The position numbers and the translations under genes are program-made. Source: Serratia nevei (lineage in GTDB: Bacteria; Pseudomonadota; Gammaproteobacteria; Enterobacterales; Enterobacteriaceae). From it: a stretch of DNA of 64,000 bases. The notes beneath the pieces are model-generated. The model saw nothing but the letters and a program-made list of their open reading frames with translations. It made no database searches and was not told the origin of the DNA. Position 1 is the first letter of the stretch. The number at the start of each line of letters is the position of its first letter. Location of the stretch: assembly GCF_024160145.1 (NCBI RefSeq), contig NZ_JAMYWQ010000021.1, positions 1 to 64,000 of the forward strand, in the 5' to 3' direction. Shown in pieces: positions 26,313 to 35,484 of this stretch.

Positions 26313-28022
26313 GTGCACCCTTTTTTTGAAATGCTGTTGGCGGTGTTTGATCGCGCCGCGCTGATGTTGATCTGTCTGTTTTTCCTGACCCGCACCCGGC
26401 TGTTCCGCCAACTGCTGCAAAAAGAAGACCATACGCCGCTCGAGCTCGGCATCGTCACGGCGATCTTCTCGCTGTTCGCGCTGTTCAGCACCTACTCGGG
26501 CATCAACGTCGAAGGATCGCTGGTTAACGTGCGCGTCATCGCCATCATGGCCGGCGGCATCCTGTTCGGCCCTTGGGTAGGGATCGTCACCGGCATCGTC
26601 GCCGGGGTGCACCGCTATCTGATCGATATCGGCGGCATCACCTCGGTGCCTTGTCTTATCACCAGCATCATCGCCGGCATCAGCGCCGGTTACATCAACC
26701 TCAAGGTGAAAAAAGAGCAGCGCTGGCGCGCCGGCATCGTTGGCGGCATGCTGTGCGAATCCCTCACCATGCTGTTGATCGTGCTGTGGGCCAAGCCGAC
26801 CGAGCTTGGGCTGGACATCGTGTCGCAAATCGCCCTGCCGATGATCCTCGGCACGGTGTGCATCGGCCTGATCGTGCTGCTGGTGCAGAGCGTCGAGGAT
26901 GAAAAAGAGGTGATCGCCGCGCGCCAGGCCAAGCTGGCGCTGGATATCGCCCACAAGACGCTGCCCTATTTTCGCAACATCAACAGCGAATCGCTGGCCA
27001 CCATTTGCGATATCATCCGCCAGGACATCCGCGCCGACGCGGTGGCGATCACCGATACCCATCAGGTGCTGGCCTACGTCGGCGTGGGGCGCGAAGCCTA
27101 CCCGATCGGCCGCGAAGGGCTGAGCCGCGTCACCCGCGAAAGCATTCGCCACGGCAAAATCATCATCAAGAACAACCTGGAGAACCCGGCAGCGCCGCAG
27201 ATCCATTCGCAACTGGTGGTGCCGCTGTGGGAAAAAGGCGAAGTGACCGGCGCGTTGAAAATCTACTACTGCCACGCCCACCAGATCACCAACACGCTGA
27301 AGGTGATGGCGGTCGGGCTGTCGCAAATCATCTCCACGCAGATGGAAGTGTCCCGCATCGAGCACCTGCGCCAGATGGCGGACAAGGCCGAAATGCGCGC
27401 GCTGCAGAGCAAGATTAACCCACACTTCCTGTTCAACGCGCTGAACGCCATCTCTTCCTCTATCCGCCTGAATCCGGACACCGCGCGCCAGCTGATCATC
27501 AACCTGTCGCGCTACCTGCGCTACAACCTGGAGCTGAACGACGAACTGATCGATATCCGCAAGGAACTGCATCAGATTCAGGACTATATCGCCATCGAAC
27601 AGGCGCGCTTCGGCGCCAAGCTGACGGTGATCTACGACATCGACGACGACGTCTCGGTACGCATTCCGAGCCTGTTGATCCAGCCGCTGGTGGAGAACGC
27701 CATCGTGCACGGTATCCAGCCCTGCAAGGGTAAAGGGGTGGTGGTGATCGCGGTGAAAGATCAGGGCGATCGGGTGAAGATTTCGGTGAAGGATACCGGC
27801 CACGGCATCAATCAGGAAACCATCGGCCGGGTGGCGCGCAACGAGATGCCGGGCCACAATATCGGCCTGCTCAACGTGCACCACCGCGTGTCGCTGCTGT
27901 ACGGTGAAGGGCTGCATATCCGCCGCCTGGAGCCAGGCACCGAAATCGCGTTCTACATCAGCAAAAACGGCGGCAAGCTGCAACAGGAACCGAGCGCGCC
28001 GCCGGTCGGGGAGGCCTCATGA
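26313..28022 (+). CDS. ypdA: Pyruvate-sensing histidine kinase YpdA (PyrS)
   Basis: 569-residue LytS-type sensor kinase. An N-terminal 5TM-LYT membrane region fills about residues 1-190, a GAF domain about 215-345, then a His-kinase domain with phospho-acceptor His371 in [17 protein letters not shown], and an ATPase with [15 protein letters not shown] and DTGHGI. It follows E. coli YpdA closely along its length. E. coli YpdA responds to external pyruvate and phosphorylates YpdB. The start is a GTG (26313). The ypdB start overlaps its stop as ATGA. Confidence 0.95.
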   Translation: MHPFFEMLLAVFDRAALMLICLFFLTRTRLFRQLLQKEDHTPLELGIVTAIFSLFALFSTYSGINVEGSLVNVRVIAIMAGGILFGPWVGIVTGIVAGVHRYLIDIGGITSVPCLITSIIAGISAGYINLKVKKEQRWRAGIVGGMLCESLTMLLIVLWAKPTELGLDIVSQIALPMILGTVCIGLIVLLVQSVEDEKEVIAARQAKLALDIAHKTLPYFRNINSESLATICDIIRQDIRADAVAITDTHQVLAYVGVGREAYPIGREGLSRVTRESIRHGKIIIKNNLENPAAPQIHSQLVVPLWEKGEVTGALKIYYCHAHQITNTLKVMAVGLSQIISTQMEVSRIEHLRQMADKAEMRALQSKINPHFLFNALNAISSSIRLNPDTARQLIINLSRYLRYNLELNDELIDIRKELHQIQDYIAIEQARFGAKLTVIYDIDDDVSVRIPSLLIQPLVENAIVHGIQPCKGKGVVVIAVKDQGDRVKISVKDTGHGINQETIGRVARNEMPGHNIGLLNVHHRVSLLYGEGLHIRRLEPGTEIAFYISKNGGKLQQEPSAPPVGEAS

Positions 28023-28753
28023 AAGCCATCATCGTGGAAGACGAATTCCTCGCGCAGGAAGAACTCAGCTACCTGATCAAGAAACACAGCCATATCGATA
28101 TCGTCGCCACCTTCGAGGACGGCCTCGACGTCCTGAAATACCTGCAAACCCACCAGGTCGACGCCATTTTCCTCGACATCAACATCCCGTCGCTGGACGG
28201 CGTACTGCTGGCGCAAAACATCAGCAAGTTTGCGCATCGCCCGTCGATCGTGTTCATCACCGCCTATAAAGAGCATGCGGTGGAAGCGTTCGAAATCGAG
28301 GCGTTCGACTATATCCTCAAGCCCTATCACGAGGCGCGCATCGTCACCATGCTGCAAAAGCTGGAAGCGCTGCATCAGCGCCCCGCCGGCGCGGCAGAGC
28401 CGGCCAGCGCGACGAGCCGCGGCAGCCACAGCATCAACCTGATCAAAGACGAGCGGATCATCGTGACCGACATCAACGACATCTACTACGCCGCCGCCGA
28501 TGAAAAGGTGACGCGGGTCTATACCCGCCGGGAAGAGTTCGTGATGCCGATGAACATCACCGAGTTTTACGGCCGGCTGCCGGAAGCGCATTTCTTCCGC
28601 TGCCATCGCTCTTACTGCGTTAACCTGGCGAAGATCCGCGAGATCGTGCCCTGGTTCAACAACACCTACATTCTGCGGCTGAGCGACCTTGAGTTTGAAG
28701 TGCCGGTCAGCCGCAGCAAAGTGAAAGAGTTCCGCCAGCTGATGCGCCTGTAG
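28019..28753 (+). CDS. ypdB: LytTR response regulator YpdB (PyrR)
   Basis: 244 residues. The receiver domain (1-120) has phospho-acceptor Asp53 in [13 protein letters not shown]. The C-terminal LytTR DNA-binding domain (about 140-240) includes [15 protein letters not shown]. Its E. coli homologue activates the transporter gene yhjX through direct repeats of GGCATTTCAT. Matching repeats lie in front of the transporter gene at 29488, less than 1 kb away. Confidence 0.95.
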   Translation: MKAIIVEDEFLAQEELSYLIKKHSHIDIVATFEDGLDVLKYLQTHQVDAIFLDINIPSLDGVLLAQNISKFAHRPSIVFITAYKEHAVEAFEIEAFDYILKPYHEARIVTMLQKLEALHQRPAGAAEPASATSRGSHSINLIKDERIIVTDINDIYYAAADEKVTRVYTRREEFVMPMNITEFYGRLPEAHFFRCHRSYCVNLAKIREIVPWFNNTYILRLSDLEFEVPVSRSKVKEFRQLMRL

Positions 28754-28757
28754 GCGC

Positions 28758-29090
28758 TTACCAGCGCGGGCCCGGACGGTAGTAATAGCCGGGCGGCGGT
28801 GGTGGCGGCATGCGGTAATGCGGCCGGTCGCGCCAGTCGCGCGGCGGCGGCCCGTAGTAAATTACCCGGGGCGGCGGGCCATAATAGTACCCGCGCGGGC
28901 GTTCATACCGGTGGTGATCGGCCCACCAGCGCGGATCGCGCCAGCGATAGCCGTCCCAGTAGTGGCCGCGATTGTCGCGATCGCCGATATGCAACGACAG
29001 GCCCGGCACGTTCACGCCGATGGACACGTCGGCCTGGCTCGCCAGCGGCAGCGCCAGCAATGCGGCCAGTAACAACAGCGTTTTTTTCAT
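28758..29090 (-). CDS. DUF2502 (YpeC-like) periplasmic protein
   Basis: 110 residues with a signal peptide (cleavage in LASQA). The mature protein starts with the family motif VNVPGLSLHIGDRDNRG, followed by YWDGYRWRDPRWW. The tail is low complexity, rich in Pro, Tyr and Arg (PPPRVIYYGPPPRDW, PPPPPPGYYY). DUF2502 function is unknown. It is convergent with ypdB, with a 4-bp gap. The ATG at 29090 starts the signal peptide; the frame is open further upstream without a good start. A paralogue lies at 38544. Confidence 0.85.
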   Translation of the reverse strand: MKKTLLLLAALLALPLASQADVSIGVNVPGLSLHIGDRDNRGHYWDGYRWRDPRWWADHHRYERPRGYYYGPPPRVIYYGPPPRDWRDRPHYRMPPPPPPGYYYRPGPRW

Positions 29091-29251
29091 TTCATGGACT
29101 CCTGCAGAGCGGACCTTGTCCGATCGCAGATAACATAATCCCGCGCTTATCGCCGCTCTATAGGCGCAATGCCGATTTACGCCTTTCAGACGCATCCTTC
29201 ACAATTTCACCACAATCATTCACCGGCGATTAACAATAAATCGTTGATATC

Positions 29252-29267
29252 TTTGATGTAGATCACG
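29252..29267 (+). promoter_or_regulatory. CRP-like site upstream of OFA transporter
   Basis: TTTGA-N6-TCACG matches eight of ten key CRP bases. It lies upstream of the YpdB-type repeats. In E. coli the pyruvate-responsive transporter promoters are also tied to carbon status. Confidence 0.45.
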
Positions 29268-29277
29268 TGTCACCCAC

Positions 29278-29359
29278 GGCATTTCACGCGCTTTTCGGCG
29301 CTAAAACGGCAACTCACGCCGCATAACAGGCATTTCATTCCTTCCGTCGTGCAACTCAT
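29278..29359 (+). promoter_or_regulatory. Array of YpdB-type operators
   Basis: Copies of the E. coli YpdB site GGCATTTCAT (from memory of the literature) are GGCATTTCAC (29278-29287), GGCAACTCAC (29308-29317), GGCATTTCAT (29329-29338) and TGCAACTCAT (29350-29359). The last three start exactly 21 bp apart, giving the N11 spacing known for YpdB and placing them on one helix face. A -10 box TATAAT (29393-29398) follows without a good -35, as expected for an activated promoter. Confidence 0.75.
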
Positions 29360-29487
29360 TCCCGATCCGCCGCCCGCCGGGGGTGCCGACCCTATAATAA
29401 GCCCATACCGCGGGAACACAGCTTCACCCCGCAAATTTCAGCCAGCGGCTCACGCCCGGCAACGCACACACAGGAAGGAGACCGGCC

Positions 29488-30717
29488 ATGAACACCAAAC
29501 CGGCAAATCGCAGCTTAATCGTTCTCGGCACCATCATCTGTCAGATGGGTCTGGGCACCATCTACACCTGGAGCCTGTTCAACCAGCCGCTGGTCGACAA
29601 GTTCCACTGGGGGCTGGCGGACGTCGCCACCACCTTCTCCATCACCAGTTTCTTCCTGGCCTTCGCCACGCTGTTCGCCGGCAAGCTGCAAGAGCGCTTC
29701 GGCATCCGCAACCTGACGCTGTGTTCCGGCATTCTGGTCGGCCTGGGCCTTATCGCCAGCGCTCACGTCAGCTCGCTCGACATGATCTACCTGCTGGCCG
29801 GCGTGGTGGTGGGCTTTGCGGTCGGTATCGCCTACATCTCCACCCTGTCCAACCTGATTAAGTGGTTCCCGGCCAACAAAGGCCTGATCTCCGGCATCTC
29901 CGTCGGCGCCTTCGGCAGCGGCAGCCTGCTGTTCAAATACGTCAACGCCGCCCTGATCGCCGACGTCGGCGTTTCCGGCGCCTTCTTCTACTGGGGCGCC
30001 ATCGTGATGGGCCTGATCGTCGTCGGTTCCCTGCTGCTGAAAGAGCCGGTGCTGGCGACCAACGCCGCGCAGCAAGGCGCCAACGGTCTGGGCAACGACT
30101 TCAGCGTGCGTCAGATGCTGGCCACCAAAGAAGCCTATCTGCTGTTCACCATCTTCTTCGCTGCCTGCATGAGCGGTCTGTACCTGATCGGCATCGTGAA
30201 AGACATGGGCGTTCAGCTGGCCGGGATGGATTTGGCCACCGCCGCCAACACCGTGTCCGCCGTCGCCATCTTCAACACCGCCGGCCGCATCATCCTGGGT
30301 ACGCTGTCCGATAAAGTGGGCCGTATGCGCGTCATCAGCTTCACCATGCTGGTTACCGTGCTGGCGATTGTCGCGCTGAGCTTCATGACCCTGAACCACA
30401 CGCTGTTCTTTATCTGCGTCGGCGCGGTCGCCTTCTGCTTCGGCGGCAACATCACCGTGTTCCCGGCGATTGTCGGCGACTTCTTCGGCCTGAAGAACCA
30501 CAGCAAGAACTACGGCATCATCTACCAGGGCTTCGGCCTGGGCGCGCTGGCCGGTTCGTTCGTCGCCAAATACTTCGGCGGCTTCCACGCCACCTTCATG
30601 GTGATTGGCGTTCTGTCCGCCGCCTCTTTGCTGATTACGCTGTTCATCAAGGCGCCGAAGGCGGTGGAAGCGGAAACGGCAGAAACCACCCAAACGGCGG
30701 AGCTGGCGAAAGCCTGA
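29488..30717 (+). CDS. OFA-family MFS transporter, YhjX-like
   Basis: 409 residues with twelve membrane helices, of the oxalate/formate antiporter group of the MFS. Typical motifs are TWSLFNQPL, GKLQERFGIRN, STLSNLIKWFPANKGLISG and GRIILGTLSDKVGR. E. coli YhjX has the same family pattern but differs widely in sequence, so I leave the symbol open. Given YpdB-type sites in its promoter and ypdAB next door, it is probably a pyruvate-induced carboxylate transporter. AAGGAG lies 8 bp before the ATG. A strong terminator follows. Confidence 0.9.
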   Translation: MNTKPANRSLIVLGTIICQMGLGTIYTWSLFNQPLVDKFHWGLADVATTFSITSFFLAFATLFAGKLQERFGIRNLTLCSGILVGLGLIASAHVSSLDMIYLLAGVVVGFAVGIAYISTLSNLIKWFPANKGLISGISVGAFGSGSLLFKYVNAALIADVGVSGAFFYWGAIVMGLIVVGSLLLKEPVLATNAAQQGANGLGNDFSVRQMLATKEAYLLFTIFFAACMSGLYLIGIVKDMGVQLAGMDLATAANTVSAVAIFNTAGRIILGTLSDKVGRMRVISFTMLVTVLAIVALSFMTLNHTLFFICVGAVAFCFGGNITVFPAIVGDFFGLKNHSKNYGIIYQGFGLGALAGSFVAKYFGGFHATFMVIGVLSAASLLITLFIKAPKAVEAETAETTQTAELAKA

Positions 30718-30737
30718 TACACCGCGAAAACGACAAG

Positions 30738-30769
30738 GGGCGCAACCTGCGGGTTGCGCCCTTTTTTTT
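30738..30769 (+). terminator. Terminator of OFA transporter gene
   Basis: GGGCGCAACC/GGTTGCGCCC stem followed by eight T. Confidence 0.92.
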
Positions 30770-30787
30770 ATTGCCCCATTTCTGAGC

Positions 30788-31750
30788 TTACAGGTGCATG
30801 CCCAGCGTCTGGCGCAGATGCGCGCCGGCACCCAGCAGGCCCGGCTGGCCGTGCGTTATCATGAACACCGGGATTTCACGCACATAGTCGCGGAAGCGCC
30901 CCTTGTCTTCGAAAGCGGCGCGGAAGCCCGAGGCCTTGAAGAATTCCATAAAGCGCGGCACGATGCCGCCGGCGATGTACACGCCGCCGAAAGTGCCCAG
31001 ATTCAGCGCCAGGTTGCCGCCGAAGCGCCCCATGATCACGCAAAACAGCGACAGCGCGCGGCGGCAGTCGATGCAGCTGTCTGCCAGCGCCCGCTCGGTG
31101 ATGTCCTTCGGCTCCCATTTCTCCGGCAGGCGGTTGTCCGCCTTGACGATGGCGCGATACAGATTGACCAGGCCCGGCCCGGACAGCACGCGCTCGGCGG
31201 AAACGTGCCCCACTTCCGCGCGCAGCACCTCCAGAATGCTGTCCTCTTCTTCGCTGTTCGGCGCGAAATCGACATGGCCGCCCTCGCCCGGCAGGCTGAC
31301 CCAACGGCGATCGACGTGTACCAGGTGGGCAACGCCCAGCCCGGTGCCGGCACCGTACACCGCGATCGGTTTGCCCGGCTGCGCAGCGCCGCCGCCAAAC
31401 TGCAGCACGTCGTCCGGCGAAAACATCGGGATCGCCATCGAGACGGCGGTGAAATCGTTGATCACTTCCAGATGGCTCAGCCCCAGGCTGGCCTTCATTT
31501 CTTTAATCGAGAACGCCCAGCTGTGGTTGGTCATCGCCACCCAATCTTCGGTCACCGGGCAGGCAATCGCGATACAGGCGTCCTGCACCTCGATATCGCA
31601 CTCTTTCAGGTATTGGCGGATCACCGCCTCCAGGCTATCGAACTCCAGGCCGGAATAGGTTTTCGCCTGGGTAATCTCACCCGTCGCAACAGTGCACAAC
31701 GCCAGGCGGGCATTGGTGCCGCCAACATCACCCACGAGGGCATAGGTCAT
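30788..31750 (-). CDS. glk: Glucokinase
   Basis: 320-residue ROK-independent glucokinase of the E. coli Glk type (321 residues), which phosphorylates free cytoplasmic glucose with ATP. The ATP-binding motif [15 protein letters not shown] is at the N-terminus. The sugar-site sequences include [11 protein letters not shown] and [13 protein letters not shown] 31750 is preceded by GGAG; the ORF upstream is not needed. A Cra-like operator lies about 114 bp upstream. Divergent from yfeO, as adjacent in E. coli. Confidence 0.96.
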   Translation of the reverse strand: MTYALVGDVGGTNARLALCTVATGEITQAKTYSGLEFDSLEAVIRQYLKECDIEVQDACIAIACPVTEDWVAMTNHSWAFSIKEMKASLGLSHLEVINDFTAVSMAIPMFSPDDVLQFGGGAAQPGKPIAVYGAGTGLGVAHLVHVDRRWVSLPGEGGHVDFAPNSEEEDSILEVLRAEVGHVSAERVLSGPGLVNLYRAIVKADNRLPEKWEPKDITERALADSCIDCRRALSLFCVIMGRFGGNLALNLGTFGGVYIAGGIVPRFMEFFKASGFRAAFEDKGRFRDYVREIPVFMITHGQPGLLGAGAHLRQTLGMHL

Positions 31751-31863
31751 TGATTTCGTCTCCGCAAAATGAAAAATAAAAAGCTGCCCACACTGTAAAA
31801 TCCTGCTGCAAAAACAACAATCACCCGCCTCGGATCGGCGCTTCAATAGCGATCCGGATCACA

Positions 31864-31877
31864 AAAAACGTTTCAGC
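31864..31877 (-). promoter_or_regulatory. Cra (FruR)-like operator upstream of glk
   Basis: On the minus strand GCTGAAACGTTTTT is a near-consensus Cra site. E. coli glk is known to be under Cra control. It lies in the 310-bp glk/yfeO gap, which otherwise holds no gene. Confidence 0.55.
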
Positions 31878-32060
31878 TTGCCCACGACGCCGCGCTTTGA
31901 AACAAATTGCGGCAAAAAACGCCCCCCGGCGACTGTTAACCGTCATCGACGCCGGGCAATATCAATGCGTGCCTGCGCGCCGATAGTCTGGCAAGCTGTG
32001 GCCACTGCTCAACCACCCGCACTCCCTGCCCTGCAGGGAGGCATCGACAAGGGATTATCC

Positions 32061-33308
32061 ATGCTGCATCCGCGCGCCAATGCCATGTTGGCCTTTGCTT
32101 TGCCTGCGCTGATTATCGGTTCCGCTTCCAGTCTGGTGCTGCTGCTGGTGATGAAAATCGCCGCCGCACTGCAGCAATTACTGTGGGTGATGCTGCCCGA
32201 TGCGCTGAGCCTGGACGCCCAGGCACCCTGGTGGTCGGTCGGTATTCTGACGCTGACCGGCGTGACGGTCGGCCTTATCGTGCGCTATATGCCGGGCCAC
32301 GCCGGGCCGGATCCGGCGACGGAATCGCTGATCGGCATGCCGCTGCCGCTCTCCGCCCTGCCGGGGCTGGGGCTGGCGCTGATCGTCGGCCTGGCCGGCG
32401 GCGTCAGCCTGGGGCCGGAGAACCCGATCACCGCCATCAATATCGCGCTGGTAGCGGCCGCCGGTGCGCGCCTGCTGCCGAAGGTGCCGCGCATGGACTG
32501 GATCATCCTGGCGGCTGCGGGCACCATCGGCGCGATGTTCGGCACACCGGTCGCCGCCGCGCTGATCTTCTCGCAAACCCTGGCAGGCAATAACGAAACG
32601 CCGCTGTGGGATCGGCTGTTCGCCCCGCTGGTTGCCGCCGCCGCCGGCGCGGTCACCACCCAGATGTTCTTCGTGCCCAATTTCGCCCTGCAGCTCGACG
32701 CCTACGACGTGACGCGGCTGCCGGACATCTTCAGCGGCGCCATCGTGGCGCTGATCGCCATCGCGCTCGGCATGGTGGCGCTGTGGTGCTTCCCGCACGT
32801 TCACCGCCTGTTCCACTCGATGAAGAACCCGGTGTTGATGTTAGGGCTGGGGGGCTTTGTGCTGGGCCTGCTGGCGCTGGTGGGCGGAGAGATTACCCTG
32901 TTCAAAGGGCTGGATGAAATGAAGCGCCTGGCGCAAGACGACGGCTATTCGGTGCCGGCGCTGTTGACCATGACCCTGACCAAGCTGGCGGCGCTGGTGA
33001 TCGCCGCCGCCAGCGGCTTTCGCGGCGGGCGTATCTTCCCGGCGGTGTTCGTCGGCGTGGCGCTGGGGCTGATGCTGCATCAGCACGTTCCCGCAGTGCC
33101 GGCGGCGATCACCGTCTCCTGCGCCATCATGGGGCTGGTGCTGGTGGTGACGCGCGACGGCTGGCTCAGCCTGTTCATGGCGGTGGCGGTAGTGCCGGAT
33201 CTGCACCTGCTGCCGGTGCTGTGCATCGTGATGCTGCCCGCCTGGCTGGCGCTGGCGGGCAAACCGCTGATGCTGGTGAATCGCCGGCAGCCGCCGCACG
33301 ACGATTAG
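32061..33308 (+). CDS. yfeO: ClC-type ion transport protein YfeO
   Basis: 415-residue polytopic membrane protein of the ClC chloride channel superfamily, close to the length of E. coli YfeO (418) and next to glk as there. Gly-rich selectivity-like segments are [17 protein letters not shown] and [20 protein letters not shown] 32061 has AAGGGA 7 bp upstream; longer open frame to 31878 covers the glk promoter region. Its stop codon overlaps that of the convergent racemase gene. Confidence 0.9.
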   Translation: MLHPRANAMLAFALPALIIGSASSLVLLLVMKIAAALQQLLWVMLPDALSLDAQAPWWSVGILTLTGVTVGLIVRYMPGHAGPDPATESLIGMPLPLSALPGLGLALIVGLAGGVSLGPENPITAINIALVAAAGARLLPKVPRMDWIILAAAGTIGAMFGTPVAAALIFSQTLAGNNETPLWDRLFAPLVAAAAGAVTTQMFFVPNFALQLDAYDVTRLPDIFSGAIVALIAIALGMVALWCFPHVHRLFHSMKNPVLMLGLGGFVLGLLALVGGEITLFKGLDEMKRLAQDDGYSVPALLTMTLTKLAALVIAAASGFRGGRIFPAVFVGVALGLMLHQHVPAVPAAITVSCAIMGLVLVVTRDGWLSLFMAVAVVPDLHLLPVLCIVMLPAWLALAGKPLMLVNRRQPPHDD

Positions 33309-34000
33309 GCCAGCGCGAACGCCGCGGCGGCGCGGGCGTGGATCGCGGTGGTGTCGAACACCGGCACCGACGCATCCCGCTCGCTCACCAGCAAGCCTAT
33401 CTCGGTGCAGCCAAAAATAATCCCCTGCGCGCCCTGCTGCTCCAGATCGCTGATGATCCGGCGATACTCGTCGCGCGAGGCGTCGCGAATTTTACCCAGG
33501 CACAGTTCGTCATAGATGATGCGGTGTACGATGTCGCGATCGGCGCTGACCGGCGTCACCACGTCGATGCCGTGCAATGCCTGCAGGCGGCCGCGATAGA
33601 AGGTCTGCTCCATGGTAAAGCGCGTGCCCAGCAGCCCGACGCGGCGAATGTTTTTTTCCCGCACCTGCAGCGCCGTGGCATCGGCGATGTGAATCAGCGG
33701 CAGGCCGCTGGCCTGCTCGATCGCCTCTGCCACCTTGTGCATGGTGTTGGTGCAGATCACGATAGCTTCGGCGCCGGCGGCGCGCAAAGCCGCTGCGGCG
33801 GCGGCCAGCAGCCGGCCGGCGCCGTCCCAATCGCCCTGGTGCTGCAAGCGTTCAACCTCCTGAAAATCGACGCTGTAGAGCACGATTTTGGCCGAGTGCA
33901 GCCCGCCGAGGCGCGCCTTTACCTGCTCGTTAATAGTGCGGTAATAAGGAATGGTGGATTCCCAGCTCATGCCACCCAGCAAGCCCAACACTTTCATCAT
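33305..34000 (-). CDS. Aspartate/glutamate racemase family protein
   Basis: 231 residues, YgeA-like amino-acid racemase of the PLP-independent group. The two catalytic cysteines are in VICTNTMHK (near residue 84) and [11 protein letters not shown] (near residue 197). The N-terminal [11 protein letters not shown] is the family start motif. Known YgeA proteins are broad and slow racemases; the substrate here cannot be read. Its stop overlaps the yfeO stop by 3 bp in convergent orientation. Confidence 0.9.
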   Translation of the reverse strand: MMKVLGLLGGMSWESTIPYYRTINEQVKARLGGLHSAKIVLYSVDFQEVERLQHQGDWDGAGRLLAAAAAALRAAGAEAIVICTNTMHKVAEAIEQASGLPLIHIADATALQVREKNIRRVGLLGTRFTMEQTFYRGRLQALHGIDVVTPVSADRDIVHRIIYDELCLGKIRDASRDEYRRIISDLEQQGAQGIIFGCTEIGLLVSERDASVPVFDTTAIHARAAAAFALA

Positions 34001-34063
34001 TCGTTCCTCAGCATTTCCGACGATCCTCTGACCTTACCGGAGAATCGCCGGGCTGACGACGCC

Positions 34064-34516
34064 TTATTTGACGCCGGAATTGATCGGCTGGCGCGCTTCG
34101 AACCAGCGCTGGCGCAGCGTGTCGTACAGCCAGTTATAAGCCATGGTGTACGGCAGGAAGAACAGGAAGAAACCGATTTCCAGCATAAACGCCTGTGCCC
34201 AGGAGATGCTCAGCATCCAGGCGGCGATCGGCACGCCGATCAGGATAAAACCGGCTTCAAAGCCGACGGCGTGCAGCGCACGCACTTTCAGGTTACGCAC
34301 CACCCGGCTGACCGGCCACAGGCGGTCGAACACCGTGTTGTAAACCATGTTCCACAGCATCGCGACGGTGGAGAGCATCACCGCCAACGCACCGACCTGC
34401 ACCATTGAGCGGTTCAGCAGCCACGCGCCCAGCGGGGCGCAAACCATCACGGCGATGGCCTCGAAACCGACGGCGTGGACGATACGTTCAATGAGAGACT
34501 TGTTTTGCAGTTGCAT
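34064..34516 (-). CDS. PACE-family (AceI-like) efflux protein
   Basis: 150 residues, four membrane helices made of two tandem bacterial transmembrane pair domains. Each repeat starts with the family motif: RIVHAVGFEA (near residue 11) and RALHAVGFEA (near residue 85). An Asn in WNMVYN and YNWLYD closes each repeat. PACE proteins export biocides such as chlorhexidine or short diamines using the proton gradient. A LysR gene is divergent across 98 bp, as in known aceI/aceR pairs. Confidence 0.93.
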   Translation of the reverse strand: MQLQNKSLIERIVHAVGFEAIAVMVCAPLGAWLLNRSMVQVGALAVMLSTVAMLWNMVYNTVFDRLWPVSRVVRNLKVRALHAVGFEAGFILIGVPIAAWMLSISWAQAFMLEIGFFLFFLPYTMAYNWLYDTLRQRWFEARQPINSGVK

Positions 34517-34614
34517 ACATCACCTTTTTTCAACAGTTGTTGCGAAAGCCAGGTGATTATCATCGTTTTTTCGGGTAGGTTAAAAATAGATTTCATCGAT
34601 AAAGTAGATAGGTT

Positions 34615-35484
34615 ATGCACTATTCTCCGGAAGCGCTGCATGCGTTTGTCGAAGCCGCCGCCCTCGGCTCGTTTTCCGCCGCCGCGCGCAAGCTGCGCAA
34701 AAGCCAATCCACCGTCAGCACCGCCATCGCCAATCTGGAGGCCGACCTGGCGCTGACGCTGTTCGATCGCAGCGCACGCCAACCGGTGCTCACCGCCGCC
34801 GGCCGCAAGGTACTGGGGCATGTGCAGGCGATCCTCGCGGCCAGCGAACGGCTCGACGCCCTGAGCATTCAGCTGGCGGGCGAGGTTGAACCTCGCCTGA
34901 GCATGGTGTTTTCCGATACCTACCAGCCCAAACATCACGATCGGTTGATGCAGCTGTTCGAACAGCGCTACCCGGAGATTGAGCTGGAATGGATGATCGC
35001 CGAGGAAGGCGACGTTATCGATCTGCTGCAAAGCGGCCGCGCGCACTTGGGCATGGTGGAAGTGCAAAAAAGTTATCCGCCGGATATCGCCTTCTCCCGG
35101 CTGCCAGAACAGACCGAAATGGGGCTGTTCGTCGCCCATCAGCACCCGCTGGCCCAGGTCGCCGCGCCGACGCCGGAGCAGCTGTCCAGCATCCGCCAGC
35201 TGATCCTGAATACCTACACCGGCGCCGAAGCGGCCAGACAGGGTGGCCTGGTCTGGTCGGCGCCCAGCTATCTGCTGTTGCTGGAGATGGCGGAACAGGG
35301 GTTCGGTTGGGCGGTGCTGCCGCACTGGCTGGTGCAACAATACGGCCACGGCAAACTCACCCAGCTGCGGCCGCGCGGTTGGCCAAAACTGATTTCGGTG
35401 GATGCGGTCTGGTCCAAACTGACCCCGCCAGGCCCGGCGGGGTTCTGGATGCTGGATCGCCTGCTGGGCGATAGCCTGCCTTAA
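34615..35484 (+). CDS. LysR-family regulator divergent from PACE gene
   Basis: 289 residues. The HTH at about 1-60 includes GSFSAAARKLRKSQSTVSTAIANLE, split by normal LysR spacing; the effector domain lies at about 88-285. The 98-bp shared gap with the PACE gene suggests that it regulates that gene and itself. Its stop codon overlaps the convergent ipdC stop by 4 bp. The inducer is unknown. Confidence 0.9.
   Translation: MHYSPEALHAFVEAAALGSFSAAARKLRKSQSTVSTAIANLEADLALTLFDRSARQPVLTAAGRKVLGHVQAILAASERLDALSIQLAGEVEPRLSMVFSDTYQPKHHDRLMQLFEQRYPEIELEWMIAEEGDVIDLLQSGRAHLGMVEVQKSYPPDIAFSRLPEQTEMGLFVAHQHPLAQVAAPTPEQLSSIRQLILNTYTGAEAARQGGLVWSAPSYLLLLEMAEQGFGWAVLPHWLVQQYGHGKLTQLRPRGWPKLISVDAVWSKLTPPGPAGFWMLDRLLGDSLP

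Noticed and set aside
26127-27983. 618-codon open frame on the minus strand
   Set aside because: It is antisense to ypdA, with repetitive His/Asp/Gln-rich translation from GC-rich codon bias and no start site. The plus-strand ypdA is a full match to a known kinase.
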